From the NCBI GenBank assembly GCA_950295325.1, contig OX485805.1, positions 17,781,501 through 17,845,500 of the forward strand: a DNA stretch of 64,000 bases, read 5' to 3'. This DNA is from Polytrichum commune. Taxonomy: Eukaryota > Streptophyta > Polytrichopsida > Polytrichales > Polytrichaceae. The notes beneath the pieces are model-generated. The model searched no databases. It was given only the letters and a program-made list of their open reading frames with translations, and was not told where the DNA came from. A program made the translations under genes and the position numbers. Positions 33,551 to 44,966 of this stretch are shown here, piece by piece (position 1 is the first letter of the stretch; each line of letters begins with the position of its first letter).

Positions 33551-34927
33551 TCAACCCTTGGAATTGACAGCCTCCCATAGAAGACTTTCAGACAGAGGTG
33601 GAGCAGGTTTCGATAAATCGCGTGCTTGCAATGCAGCTGCTCGAAGGGTCGAAATGACCATCCGATTGGCTTCCCAGAAGCTTACAGATTCGTATGGCAA
33701 GCCATACTTCTCACAAAATGGTCTCACAAACTTCACAACCTTTCGCAAGTTGTGTCGGGGCAAGGTAGGGAACAGGTGATGTTCAATCTGGAACTGGAGA
33801 CCTCCATTGAACCAATCCATGTAAGCTGGAGTTGAGAGATTGAGAGTCCCCCTGGCCTGAGATTCGACCCACGCCTTACTCTTTGGTTGCCCTTGGTAAA
33901 CCGGAGATGAGAAATGGTTCAAGCAAAATTGCACATGCTGGATTCCTGTGACCGCGAAACTGACAAGGATGAAGGCAAGCCTCTCCTGTCCTGTTGGCAG
34001 ATAAGATAGAAAAGTAGAGAACCATAGGTAGAAAAGACCTATGGCACTAATTTCAATCCACCTGTCTGGCACAGGTTTCTTTGATGTCAACACTAGGATT
34101 GACTGTGCAAATAGGTTCACTCGAGCCACAGCCATGACGGGATAGAATGTCCAATGCTGATAAGCAACAAGGCTACGAGCAATGCCATCAAACGGCATAA
34201 CCCTGTCGTAGAAATAAGAATACAAGTTCTTAAAGAGCTTTGATGTTACTGCAAACAGTGGAATGTACTGAAGATCTGGGTCATACTCTATACTGTTGCA
34301 AGCAATGTGATGTGCATTGTGATTCCTTTTCCACCACCCCATACTGATTCCTGTCAAGCAGTTTCCGACCACCAGAGCAATCCACCTATCAATGTTGCGA
34401 TTCTTAAACATCCCACAGTGCCCTGTATCATGTCCCACCCATCCACATTGGTTCCACACGACGCCTAACATCACGGCGCTAAACATGTGCACCATGGAAC
34501 TCTTGGAGTACAAAACCCCAAGGACAGAAAGCACAAACAATGGCACCACCCAGCAGGCATACATGGCATACACATCCAATGGGTTCTTGTACAGGCCAGC
34601 TTTCTTGAACTCTCGAAGAAGCCGCCTATGCTCCTCGGCTACAGGGGGAACCTCATAATCCGACAAACTCCCTACAAGAAACTGAGGAAGCAGATTCCAT
34701 GCTGTCCCCGGGTGAAATGCAAGGAACGCATCCGTCACATCCTGACCTGCCAGGTTGAGTAGAGGAAAGTCTCCCCCGGGATGATTCTTAACCCAGTCCG
34801 TCACATTGTACACTTTGCCTTGGATAGAGATCCAAAGATCCTCAGCCTTATTGTGTCGAGAAAGCTCCTCACTCGTGATCATCCTCGGTAGTGAATCTAC
34901 ATGCTCATCACTCCTTGGAAACTCCAT
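33551..34927 (-). CDS. SLD: Cytochrome-b5-fused sphingolipid delta-8 desaturase, 458 aa, intronless
   Basis: ER-membrane front-end desaturase introducing the delta-8 double bond in sphingolipid long-chain bases, with electrons from its own N-terminal cytochrome b5. The b5 domain carries HPGG (49-52) with the second haem ligand in FHPGT (71-75). The three histidine boxes are HDTGH (166-170), HNAHH (203-207) and QIEHH (380-384), the Gln-type third box typical of front-end desaturases. Hydrophobic segments lie at about 122-162, 183-197 and 290-330. CNSIEYDPDLQYIP, FCLNHFS, SVSFWEAN and the ending ALQARDLS...WEAVNSKG are landmarks of plant delta-8 sphingolipid desaturases rather than acyl delta-6 enzymes. 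The length fits the family and all catalytic histidines are present. No intron interrupts the frame, common for this family. Regiochemistry is inferred from similarity. Confidence 0.92.
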   Translation of the reverse strand: MEFPRSDEHVDSLPRMITSEELSRHNKAEDLWISIQGKVYNVTDWVKNHPGGDFPLLNLAGQDVTDAFLAFHPGTAWNLLPQFLVGSLSDYEVPPVAEEHRRLLREFKKAGLYKNPLDVYAMYACWVVPLFVLSVLGVLYSKSSMVHMFSAVMLGVVWNQCGWVGHDTGHCGMFKNRNIDRWIALVVGNCLTGISMGWWKRNHNAHHIACNSIEYDPDLQYIPLFAVTSKLFKNLYSYFYDRVMPFDGIARSLVAYQHWTFYPVMAVARVNLFAQSILVLTSKKPVPDRWIEISAIGLFYLWFSTFLSYLPTGQERLAFILVSFAVTGIQHVQFCLNHFSSPVYQGQPKSKAWVESQARGTLNLSTPAYMDWFNGGLQFQIEHHLFPTLPRHNLRKVVKFVRPFCEKYGLPYESVSFWEANRMVISTLRAAALQARDLSKPAPPLSESLLWEAVNSKG

Positions 34928-35311
34928 GGTGGCAGAGAGAATGTGCCCAGAAATAGGGGAAAACTGAGCTGACCACCCACTCCAACCGACCTCACTTCAT
35001 GTCAAACAAACAAACGAACAACCAACCCGGATGCAACATACACCAGTATACGAGCATAACACAACACACTCGATGTTGTCAGACAACGCTGTCTAAATGC
35101 AGGTGGATGGCATAACGGGGTGGTCGCTTGGTGCATTCAACTTGTATATCATCTAGCGTAGACTTGAGAGATACTCCGGAGGATTGCACGAGCTTCGTGA
35201 TGCGCAGCGACAGGCTCGGGCGCCCAAGCTCCGCGACGTCACAGAAAAGGAATGGTCGTTGAGAAAACTCCTAAACCCTAATCCTATATAGAAGCCAAGG
35301 CCTCCACATGC
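34928..35311 (-). promoter_or_regulatory. Presumed promoter and leader of the desaturase gene
   Basis: Upstream of the ATG on the minus strand. No convincing TATA box or conserved element was identified. It ends where a short tandem duplication and the transposon nest begin. Confidence 0.35.
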
Positions 35312-35405
35312 TATTATTTTTCAGCTGTGAGTGTTGTGGTAATTTCATTCAATTCTTAGCCATTATTTTTCAGCTATGAGTATTGTGGTAGTTTCATTCA
35401 ACTCT
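35312..35405. repeat. Short tandem duplication, 2 x 49 bp
   Basis: ATTATTTTTCAGCTGTGAGT at 35313 recurs at 35362 (ATTATTTTTCAGCTATGAGT) and continues TTGTGGTA(A/G)TTTCATTCAA in both, immediately left of the transposon nest. Confidence 0.8.
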
Positions 35406-36325
35406 GAGGGCCGCTTTACACATAGAGGTCGGGCCAATTCGTTGTGTAAGAGGCTTGAAATCTTCACTTGTGATTGGCCAAAAGGCTGAAATTGGTTCCA
35501 ACCCTTTTACACCTAGAGGCTGGGTCGATTTGGTGGTATGAATTTTTTAATCAAAAAATGCATCGTATGACACGGCCCGAGCTTGTTGAATTGGGTGCAC
35601 CCAAAATGGAGGGCCAATTCTCGGCCTCAAGGCCAATGTCACATTTCAATATAAAAATTATTTTTAATAGTAAAAAGTTAACGAACTATATCCATTAGAT
35701 TATGTGAAATATGAACGGCTTTATGCTAGATTATGCCAGATCCGTTGGATTATGCTAGATTTATTGAATCGGCCTAGCTTCTTGGCCCTAAGAGCATCTC
35801 CACCCTGCCGCATTAAAGGGACTTGGCAAGCCCTTTAACGTGGCTTTGGAGAAAAACCTGCCCCACCCCTCCCCAACACCGAGGCCTTGATTGCCAGGGC
35901 TCTTCAAACTTCCGGCTCCACTCACTATCCTCGCGGGTGAGCGTTGCTCTTGTTGTGCCCACATTCCGGGGCCTCATCCACTTGCGATTCAGTGAATCGT
36001 GCCACTTTTGGGAATCAGGAGCGGTTCTGTAGGAATATTCCTAACAATTTTCGGCTTGAAGAGCCAGTATGCAAGTAACGGTGGGGGAGTGCCACCCTAA
36101 AAAAATTTAGTGCATGCTTGGAGCCCTTCAAAACGCATTTCGAGAGCATGCCTTTTTGCCCAAGGGTGGAGATGCTCTAAGGCCTTTATATATGGAAAAA
36201 TCGGCCCCCATTATAATCTTATTATAATGTGTAGTTGAGGTCGACCTCCAACCAAAAGGGGTTGAAATTTCATGCAATCGGCCTCAAGGGGAATTGGCCC
36301 GGCCTCAAGGTGTAAAGCGACCCTG
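35406..36325. mobile_element. hAT-like non-autonomous element with CAGGG-type ends
   Basis: The right end read inward is CAGGGTCGCTTTACAC..GAGGCCGGGCCAATTC. The left end is GAGGGCCGCTTTACAC..GAGGTCGGGCCAATTC: about 33-bp terminal inverted repeats starting with (C/G)AGGG, the hAT signature. There is no transposase frame inside. The flanking 8-mers do not match, so a target-site duplication is not confirmed. It is interrupted by another element at 35792-36177. Confidence 0.65.
35792..36177. mobile_element. Tourist/Harbinger-like MITE nested in the hAT-like element
   Basis: The left end GAGCATCTCCACCCTGCC and right end complement GAGCATCTCCACCCTTGG form inverted repeats. TAA lies immediately outside both ends (35789-35791 and 36178-36180), the 3-bp duplication typical of PIF/Harbinger insertions. 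The 386-bp interior has no coding potential. Confidence 0.75.
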
Positions 36326-36592
36326 AGTTTGTATTTGAGTTGGTGTCCTCAACGAGATGGTTAGAAAATCCAAGTTGAGGCTGTCATCACTTTCCTTATG
36401 AATTACGGAGCTCATGCAAATATCTTATTCACCAATAAAGTGAAGATTATTGTGTTCATTAAGTGGTCATATATGTCCCCCCAATTATATGGACTATTGA
36501 GTCTAAAATGGCTTGTCATATTTTGAGCAGATAGTCTAATCTCTATTAAACAAGATCATTTTTGGTATCCATTCTTCGAGTTGCACCTAACA

Positions 36593-38015
36593 TGTTGCGC
36601 ACCTCTCCATGAGGAGTGCCCGAAACATCATGGACACAAGGAAGACCCCATAGTGACACCCGAGACTTGTGGCGTCGTTGGTGAAAGAGCCCAAGTGATT
36701 CTAATGTGGGCGAGGGCCCCATGCGTTGAGAATGCCTCCCACCCATGAAGACTAGGAGGCACGAGGGTAAGGCCATCAGTTATGCGTAGCTTACGGTGTG
36801 TAGATTCTACAATGCTCAAGAACACCTGAATTGGAGGTGTAAGCTAGGAGATATGGCAATTTGACTAGGGTGTTGTCCCGGGACAGCGCCCTGGTACAGC
36901 AGTGGCCTGGGAGTGGCCCTCGGGACTGCCAAGGTTTGAACATGCATAACTTCCTTAATACTTGCCCAAATGGGGCAATTGAGGAATCCATCGGCATCTA
37001 CGTGAAGTGTAGATGACGATGGAGTGGTCGCATGTTAGCATCAGACATCATACAAGGAAGTTATGATGGTCTGAAGCTATTGGGGGCTTCTAGCCGAAGC
37101 GGCTAAGGGAAAATGTCTACTTGGCCCCAACTCTTGGTAGAGAGACAAAAGGTTTCTTGACGGTGGGGTAGGGGCCCTACGAAAAGTCTTAGAGGCTTAT
37201 ATGGGTGAGGTGGTGTGGCCTCACTCACCCGAGGCCGAACAGCACAGCCTCCATGGGCATTGGCCCAATGTGATGACATAATTGCCTAGTATGCTTCGGG
37301 TTATTATAGTGTTACTCCAGCAACGCGATGATCAACATAAGATTGAACTTTCATGAATGGAAGTTCACATCTAAGAATTGGTTACCAATTAAGGGATGAG
37401 TCCCGAAAGCAAAGTAGGAGGGTTGGTTCCCTTCCTATGAACTATAAGGTCCAGGTAGGAAGAGCTAATCATTAGCATGACGGAATGCGAAGGATTAGCG
37501 CTCGTAACCTTTGCTAAAAATGAAAATTGGTAAGATTCTTAAGGGGGCTAGCAAGCGTTGCGACACGTGGTATCAGAGTAGGGTTCCAATCTTTGAGCTA
37601 TCATTTGGAGGAAGAGATGGCTATCAAATGTGCGGGTTATGATGGTGAGCCCGGGATTTGCAAAATGTTGTAACGCTCAAATTGGAACAAGGATCATGTA
37701 CAAGTGGATTTTGACCCTATCATTGATTATAATAAGAATGGTGGGGATGATGGTAGATTTGGTGAGGAATGAGATGAATCCTTTAGAAGGGCTCCCGCAA
37801 ATCTCGAAAATAATTCGGGGCTAGAATACCGAATGCACCCGAAAGCTTGGAACGTGGTGATGTTGGAATGAACTTGGTGCAAATGAGACACCCATGGTCT
37901 CTTAAGGCCTATGTCCACGAATTAGCATGGCGGAATGAGAAGGGTTAGCGCTCGTAACATTTGCTAGAAATAGAAATTGGCAAGATTATTAAGGGGGCTA
38001 GCAAGGGTTGCGACA
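36593..38015 (+). mobile_element. Deleted LTR retrotransposon (5' LTR, PBS, 3' LTR end)
   Basis: The probable 5' LTR spans 36593 (TGTTGCG) to 37565 (GCGACA), followed by a tRNA-iMet-type primer site. About 97 bp of the LTR end recur at 37919-38015 (GGAATGAGAAGGGTTAGCGC to TTGCGACA), the remaining end of the 3' LTR. The interior is only about 350 bases, with an ATG at 37618 that soon meets a stop, so gag-pol is deleted. Flanks TAACA (36588-36592) and TAACC (38016-38020) are a 5-bp duplication with one change. Ty3/gypsy affiliation is likely but unproven. Confidence 0.75.
37568..37587 (+). other. Primer-binding site (initiator tRNA-Met type)
   Basis: TGGTATCAGAGTAGGGTTCC, two bases after the LTR's terminal ACA, matches the usual plant LTR-element site complementary to initiator tRNA-Met (TGGTATCAGAG core). 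Confidence 0.8.
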
Positions 38016-38208
38016 TAACCACGTACCACTCAAATATAGGTGTCTCAACAAGAAAAATAACCAAGTAAAGATTGACTATCTTAGATGTGGCTAACTCGGA
38101 TATTTTTCTCTCTACAACCACTTCCAATATGAGTTCAAACACACAAGTAGTGCAAGATGATTACCAAATCTTAATCGTGCCCTTAGCCATTTGCCTCCTA
38201 TTTATTAG

Positions 38209-38428
38209 AGCTCATACATGTGTCTTAATCATTATCCAAGTGAAGATCTCATGCTCATTAAGTGGTCATATTATCCCCCCCCCCCCCACCTTCCCCAACT
38301 ATGTTGACTATTGAACCTAGAATAGTTAGCATGTTTTGAGCACATAGTCCAATCTCTTTTAGAGCTATGTATTTTTTATGTCCGTTCTTAAATCCACACC
38401 TAACCATATACCACTCAAATATAGGTGT
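38209..38428 (+). repeat. Dispersed repeat family 1, full-length copy
   Basis: Runs from AGCTCATACATG to CAAATATAGGTGT. It contains a C-homopolymer (about 38276-38289), CTAGAATAGTTAGCAT, TTTTGAGCACATAGTCCAAT and CCACACCTAACCATATACC. It is the reference copy for the family in this window. Confidence 0.8.
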
Positions 38429-39324
38429 CCAACTTATTTCTATGACATTAGGGTTATTCCAAACGCAATGCCAAGGTAGTTCGCAACTTTCATGATGCAC
38501 AACAATAGTCTTGATCACTAAAGCTCTATGATGTCGCAAGGAATAATGTTCAATGAAAGAACACCAAACCCTGCCTTTACAATTGAAAGCTTGGACATGC
38601 CTTCTTTTGCAAGCTATGGAATTTCTTCATAACGTATAACTTCATGATGATTGTGGTGTTGTTCAATCATTAGTTTGTATTTTATTTGGTATTTACTCAC
38701 GGTCTCCTTTATAAGGGAACACTTTCATGTGCCAACAATTTTGACACATGAAAATAGACTCTCGCAAGACCTCATCAATATCAACAAAGCTTGAACGAGG
38801 TGTCTTTAAGGATCATCTCTCAATATTTTGTTGGTTGAGCACCAACTCGTTTTTTTGGGCACTATATAGCATGGTAACTTCTTGGCCCATAAGGAAGCAA
38901 CATATGGGCTTAGGTTTTGGAGGTGTTGAGGGCCAACTCACCTAGCTACCGTGGCATGTGGGAGCCACTTAACTCCAACGGCTCGGATGCAAGGAGCTAG
39001 CCCCTTGGCCATACCTATCACCCATCTTGGCTTAGGATTAGCCACCATGCACCCCTCCCGACCGTTGATTTCACCAAGGCCCACATCTTTGTTGTCCACA
39101 TCACACCATCACCTCCTTCGAATGACCTCGGAGGCCAACAAGTTCTTGAGTATTTTCGTTGTTGTCGCACAAGCTCCAACCAATCCCTTCTATCTTTAAC
39201 ACCATATTGGCTTCTTCTTTTAGAATCATTGTGCCGCCTTTGTGAGTAGATTTGGAGTGATGGTGTTGTAATGTTGCTTAAGGGAGAGATTGTCATCCCA
39301 CCATGGGGAGGCTATGGAGGACCA
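38429..39324. other. Spacer, possible decayed 5' part of hAT copy 2
   Basis: Only short frames without recognisable domains. Its position suggests remains of the N-terminal half of the following transposase. Confidence 0.4.
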
Positions 39325-40545
39325 TGTTTGAAAGTGAGAAGATTGAAGACTTGCTTCAATTGACTCATTTATACTTTGCCCATTCACCTAAGTGACAATC
39401 AAAGTTTGTGAAGCTTGCGGACATGATGGGAACTAGTGGGTTTCATATGTTATGTAATGTGAAGACTCGTTGAATCTCCTTGGTGGAGCCTCTCAAGAGG
39501 GTCTTGTCGGAATATCGTGTTCACCTTGCTAAGATGGGCCCAACACATGACCACAAGCACATATATATGCCGATGTACATTTTGGTTTTTTTTTGGTTTT
39601 TTTTCCTTTGAATTGCTTTTTGTTTAGGCTTCTTAGAGGTGTTGATTTGCCTTTATTGTGTTGCAGGTATATAATTAGGAATTTCAAGCCTTATTATTGT
39701 GGTTTATGAAGCATTGGATTGTCTCCAAATTCTTTGCTTACATTGATCTCCCCATATGAGGCCAATTTTGTGGTTGTAAATGTGTTGTTTTGAGCTAGGA
39801 ATGCAAATTTACGCTTAAGATGCTAGATTGGCCAAGTACATAGTTCCATGCTTGCAATGTTTGATACACCTAGTTATTTTCATACAAGTTATGAAAGTTT
39901 TATTTGTAAGCATCCTTGTTGAATATGTTCTCATTTTGTTCTTGCAAGTGTAGCCACAAACTCATCGATGAATCGGATGGCCGTTTCCCGCAACAATCAA
40001 TGCTTTGAGTGTTGTATACCCCCAGTGTCATCTGCAATAGGGGTGTGAAGAGTCTTTTGAAAAACACATTGATATCTTGAAGGATATCTATTTTGAGGTG
40101 AAGTTGGCGAAGGTGAGGGATGGAATGAAGCACTTCATGCCTTTTGTTAGATCATTGGGAGCTCAATACACAACAAGGTATGTTCAAGATGGCTATGAAG
40201 AGTAATAGCAAGGCAATAATGTTGCCACTTTTTGATGTGAACCCTTTGACACAGTTGTGAATGACAATGAATGCTAGCTTCCTCTTAAACCACTTTATTG
40301 CAAAGTGTGTGAAGCTTGCCGAGATTAATTGAGGTTGTCCATGTTCTAGGGAGTGTAGAAGATGAGAGGTGTTTTTCTAGCTTGAGCTTCTTGAAGAACA
40401 AGCTCTGCAAATCTTTTGATAAGCACATGCCCTTAGTAGTAGGCATGTATTTTCAAAAGTTCTTGGCCTTGGAAGATTTTCCATATGAGAGCACCTTTGA
40501 CATATGGATGGGTTGCGCAGAGTGTATGAGGTATGTTGTGTAGTG
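39325..40545 (+). pseudogene. Broken hAT-type transposase, copy 2
   Basis: Starts with FESEKIEDLLQLTHLYFAHS near 39325, then KFVKLADMMGTSGFHMLCNV with a stop where family members read KTRW, then ISLVEPLKRVLSEY. The C-terminal dimerisation block (EVVHVLGSVEDERCFSSLSF) is open at 40316-40543. Stops and frame changes lie between. Same family as 2880-4240, but broken at different places. Confidence 0.7.
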
Positions 40546-43500
40546 GGTGAATATGTAGGACACATGAACATGTCATGGGGACACACCTTCAAACTCATGT
40601 TTGTAAAAGGTGAATAGTTTTGAGTCATGCGAAAATTGCACAATTTTGACCTTGTAAGTAAAGCATCCAATGATGCAACTCTTATTTGGGAGCAAGCACG
40701 GTCAAGTGTACTGGAAAAGTGCTCCAATATACTAAAACCATAGTTTTTTGGTCAAACACATAAAAGTAGTAGCAAAATTTTATTTAAATGTTGCCCTTTA
40801 TTGTTGTATTAGGTACTTAAATATAGAATATCAAGATGAGATCTTCAAAACTTATACTTAAAAGTATTGCTCATAAAACAATAGCTATATCTTGTTTTGG
40901 ACATAAATTTCATGACCTTAAATATTTTTAAGTTGGATTTTTTTCCATATTCCTTATATTCATTATAAACTTGAGGGCACCATTACAACAATTTGTACAA
41001 AGAATCAATTTAATGTAATTTTATCATTTAAAAAAAACAATTAGACAATTACTTATTCAATATATCTACTTGCACACTACTTACACCATCTTCTAAATTA
41101 TGTAGAATTTTCTTGAAAAACATCTGGTGAACATAAATTGATCGGTTTTGTAGATCAATGTGTTGTCAAATGTTTATGATTTTTTCCTTCACAAAATTCA
41201 AAGTATGTATAAGCCAATGTAAAATGCCAACTTTAATCTATGCCTCAATCGCCACTATATATAACCTATTTTAATCTTTACCTAAATTCTTTAACCCACA
41301 CACTATATTATATCTTGAAACTAAATTGGATATGCTATCTAGGACCTTATATTAGTTATAGTCCGATAAGATGTATATTGTCCATCATATATTACCTCTA
41401 AAAAATTCAAAATTTTAGGTATAAATAATAAAGTACACCATGATTGTGATCGCACCATTCTGGGTTAATTTGTCAAAGGCAACCCTCCCCCTTGGATTTT
41501 GGTGTGGCCATAGACTATTTTGGTTTGCTTAGACTATTTGAATAGTTGGGATTTTGACATTTTTTGGTATAGATAGTACATGGCCATATGAAGTTGTTGA
41601 ATATATGCTCCACAAATATTGATCATTTTTATTGCACAAATTTATAATTTTTTTTGTTCACATATTTATCACTTTGCATTTTGTTGGTGACATCATTTAA
41701 TTGTTGTTATGACCATATAGGAACATGTAGAAATGCCCACATGCAACCTTCATGATATTCCAATTGAAATAAGACAACCCACAAAATTGGCTAGATGGGT
41801 GGACTACAGTAGTGACTCCAAGCAATCCAAGCAATGACCTTCTATATCTTTTCATCCAAATACAACATTCATTCAATCATTTTTCATTTATGCAAAACAC
41901 CTTAAGTTCATCCTAAGTCCATCTTTTTATCCATCACAAAATCATCGAGGAGGAGGCTCATAATCATTTTCAAAAATGTTACCCTCTGAGGCAGCCATGT
42001 CACTTGCTAGGGTTAGGGTTTGAAAGCACCGACATGACCTCTTCGCCATCACTTCAGTGTTGCCTCCACCATTCCTTCAAGGGAAGCTTAACCAACTTCC
42101 CCGGCCGCTGCTCACTGTGTCATATCGCATTTCCAATACTCACTCGCTCTTCTTAAGTTATCAAAAAAATTGAGCACATATGCATAGGGCATCCTCTTCA
42201 CCTACGTCGCAAGATAGCCACCCGTCAAGTGAAAACGTACTCTATCAACATAGTGGCTAAGTATTCTGAAAACCCTCGTGGTCAACACTAAATTGTTGTG
42301 AAGCGAATTGTTCGCCATCGCTTCAGCGTTGCACCACCATCCCTTCAAGTTTTTCATCTAACCAAAATCATCCTAACTTCATCTAGATTTTATCCATCAT
42401 ACCTAGTATATTCATCCAGTATATCATTCAAGGATAATTAACATATTTACCTCATAGTCCTTTAATTATTAATTTCCTGATTAAATTCAGAGAATTTACT
42501 ACGACCTACAATAATTTCAATTTTAAATTCATATTTCACTTGTTATTGATTTAAATTAGATGTGTGATATATCATTAGAGGGTTATTGACAAAGGATAAT
42601 CTTAAAAAATGCATAATATGTAATTCTAAAACCTTAGAAAAGAATCCTATCATAATTAGACTATAGCTAAACATTGCCGTAGTGACAATTTATAGGCAGA
42701 AATTTAAAAATTCCTAACAAATTCATTCTAGCTCGGAATTAAGTGTGTAATGTATCATTGGAAATTTATTGACGTGAATAATTTGATAAACATATTAATA
42801 TTAGTAAAACCATTTGGAAATCTATAGCAAACTTGCTTCAGTGAGAGGGGTTGCTCTAAATAACTAATTTCCATCAATCTTCATACCACCCACCCTTGGG
42901 TAGGATGGCCGAGTGATACAAAAAATTGGGGAGTTAAGTCACCCTTCCAAAGAAATATACTTGGATGGGTGATCTTTTGCCACCCTCCAAGCCAACATCC
43001 AATCAAAACCAACACTAGAGCTGTAGAAACTAACCACTACCTACTAACTCTATTTTTGCCTCTAAGCCTTAAACACTGCAAAATTCACATATATCCATCA
43101 ATGCAAGCAACAAAACATGGAAACGGCCAAATGGCCCCCGCCTTCAACTCCAGCAGCTCGCATATCCATGCAGTTGTTCATGAACATGGTTTTACAAATC
43201 CTTTTAATGAACATTGATTTAGCTAGCATTCACACAAAAAGATTAAAAAAATGCTCACAAGGAGCGTCACCACCTACATGGAGGGGGAGAAAAAGAGAAA
43301 GAGTCTTAACCTAAAGAAAGAATAATGAAAATGAACTAGAGCTAGTCGTGGCAGATCACACTCTATCATTCATTTATACTTCTAAATTCTAAGATCTTCA
43401 TTCATTATCATCTTGATCCAAAGCCTTCGTCCTCCTCCACACAATGTTCTCATCTACATCATCTTTATTACTAATATTTTTCAATAAAACTTCTCATTCG

Positions 43501-43899
43501 TTCTTTGATATGTCATGTCGGGTCTTCATGAATTACCTAATCACTTAACTATACTAGCTAATCGATATTAATCTAACTCCTAACATTTAACTTTTTTTTT
43601 CACTAGAAAGTGAACCTTAATTCAAACCGCGAGCGGTTTGGGTGGCTCACAGTTACTCAACGTTGTCAAAAGATGTTCAAGAATACAAACTAACCCTAGG
43701 ATATGACGTGGCCGCCTTAAAGTGCAATAAAAGAAAGGACAATAAGCCTCCTCCTTGACCAATATATGGTCTTTGTGCAATGTCAAAGTCTACATTAACA
43801 AACATGATACCCTTGCTCCAACATATAAATGTATAAAATCTTTTTAAATCTTGTTTCTTTACTTTACATTTAGGAAGACTCGGTCTTACCAAATGTGAA
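40546..43899. other. AT-rich gene desert
   Basis: No gene on either strand. A 39-bp segment (42043-42081, TCGCCATCACTTCAGTGTTG...) recurs diverged at 42312-42349. A perfect 7-bp-arm hairpin AAACCGC/GCGGTTT lies near 43626-43641. The rest is low-complexity AT-rich sequence. Confidence 0.5.
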
Positions 43900-44165
43900 C
43901 TAAAGTTACTATAATTATATACATAGATCATATCAACCTTATGTTCATCTTTCTCTTCTTATTATAGATTATCATTATCCAACTTCTTAGTTATCAAATA
44001 CACAAAAAGGAAAAAATTAAAGTCCATATATGGTATGACTAAAGTTTTATTACATGTAGATTAAAGTATCTTTATCTATGTACATAGATCATATCACCTT
44101 ACATTGATCATCTTTGTCTATTATAGATAACAATAATACACTTCCGTACTTATCATATAATAGAA
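43900..44165. repeat. Diverged tandem duplication, 160-bp spacing
   Basis: TAAAGTTACT..ACATAGATCATATCA..CTTATTATAGAT at 43901 recurs at 44062 as TAAAGTATCT..ACATAGATCATATCA..CTATTATAGAT. Confidence 0.6.
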
Positions 44166-44966
44166 GAAAATTTAACAAAAAAAATTGAAAGGTAGTCTAC
44201 ATGGAGGTACACATAAGTCATTTCATATTTTCACCCAATCATATTTCGTCATTCACCCAATATGTTCATTTTTAAGTACCATTGTGTAGGGCCAAAAGTG
44301 GTCACATCGTCTCTACCCTTAATAGATAAAGCTCACAAAGTGGTTCTTGAAGTTCCAACCTATGTCTATGCTTGGATTTTCATATTATCCTTGAAGGACA
44401 ACAAACTTCACCACACCTCCTCATAAGAAAACATATTGCAGCAGTTTGACCTACTGCAAGACTAGCCAAGTGTTGTATTAAACAATAAAGCATGCATAAA
44501 ACACATACACCTTATCTTACAATTGTACTACGTATATAATTGAATTTAAAGTGTTGAATCTATATGATTTTACTTCAAGTTGAACATATGTTGCTTCCCA
44601 TTAAATTACACTTTACAAATAAGTGCAAGTATTTCAAAACATTTATTTTGACAAACACTTCTCTTTGTACCAATATTTTACTAATTTACACTTAAATTCA
44701 ATTATCAATATGATTTTAGACATCTTCAAATAGTAATTTTCAAATATCTATATACATATTATCACAAAATGTTTAACAAAACCAAGTCAATGAAGCATGT
44801 AGAGAAAACATGGCATTAGAGTTATTTGTAAAGTTCTTCGAAGAGGCACAAAATCGTGGGTTTTATCCTTCTTCAAAAAATCCCATTAGAGTCTTCACGG
44901 AAGCTCGTATGAAAGAACGTTTATCTACATTCACAATAAGACCTCGATGATTAGCCTAGGGTTTTT
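44166..44966. other. Spacer without recognisable gene
   Basis: AT-rich; nothing recognised on either strand. Confidence 0.5.

Larger units (their letters stand above)
36409..38043 (+). repeat. Dispersed repeat family 1, copy split by an LTR element
   Basis: Repeat sequence runs from AGCTCATGC at 36409 to CACCTAAC at 36591 and resumes at 38016 with TAACCACGTACCACTC through AAATATAGGTGT at 38043. Joined, the halves align end to end with the uninterrupted copy at 38209-38428. The gap is the LTR element at 36593-38015. Confidence 0.8.
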
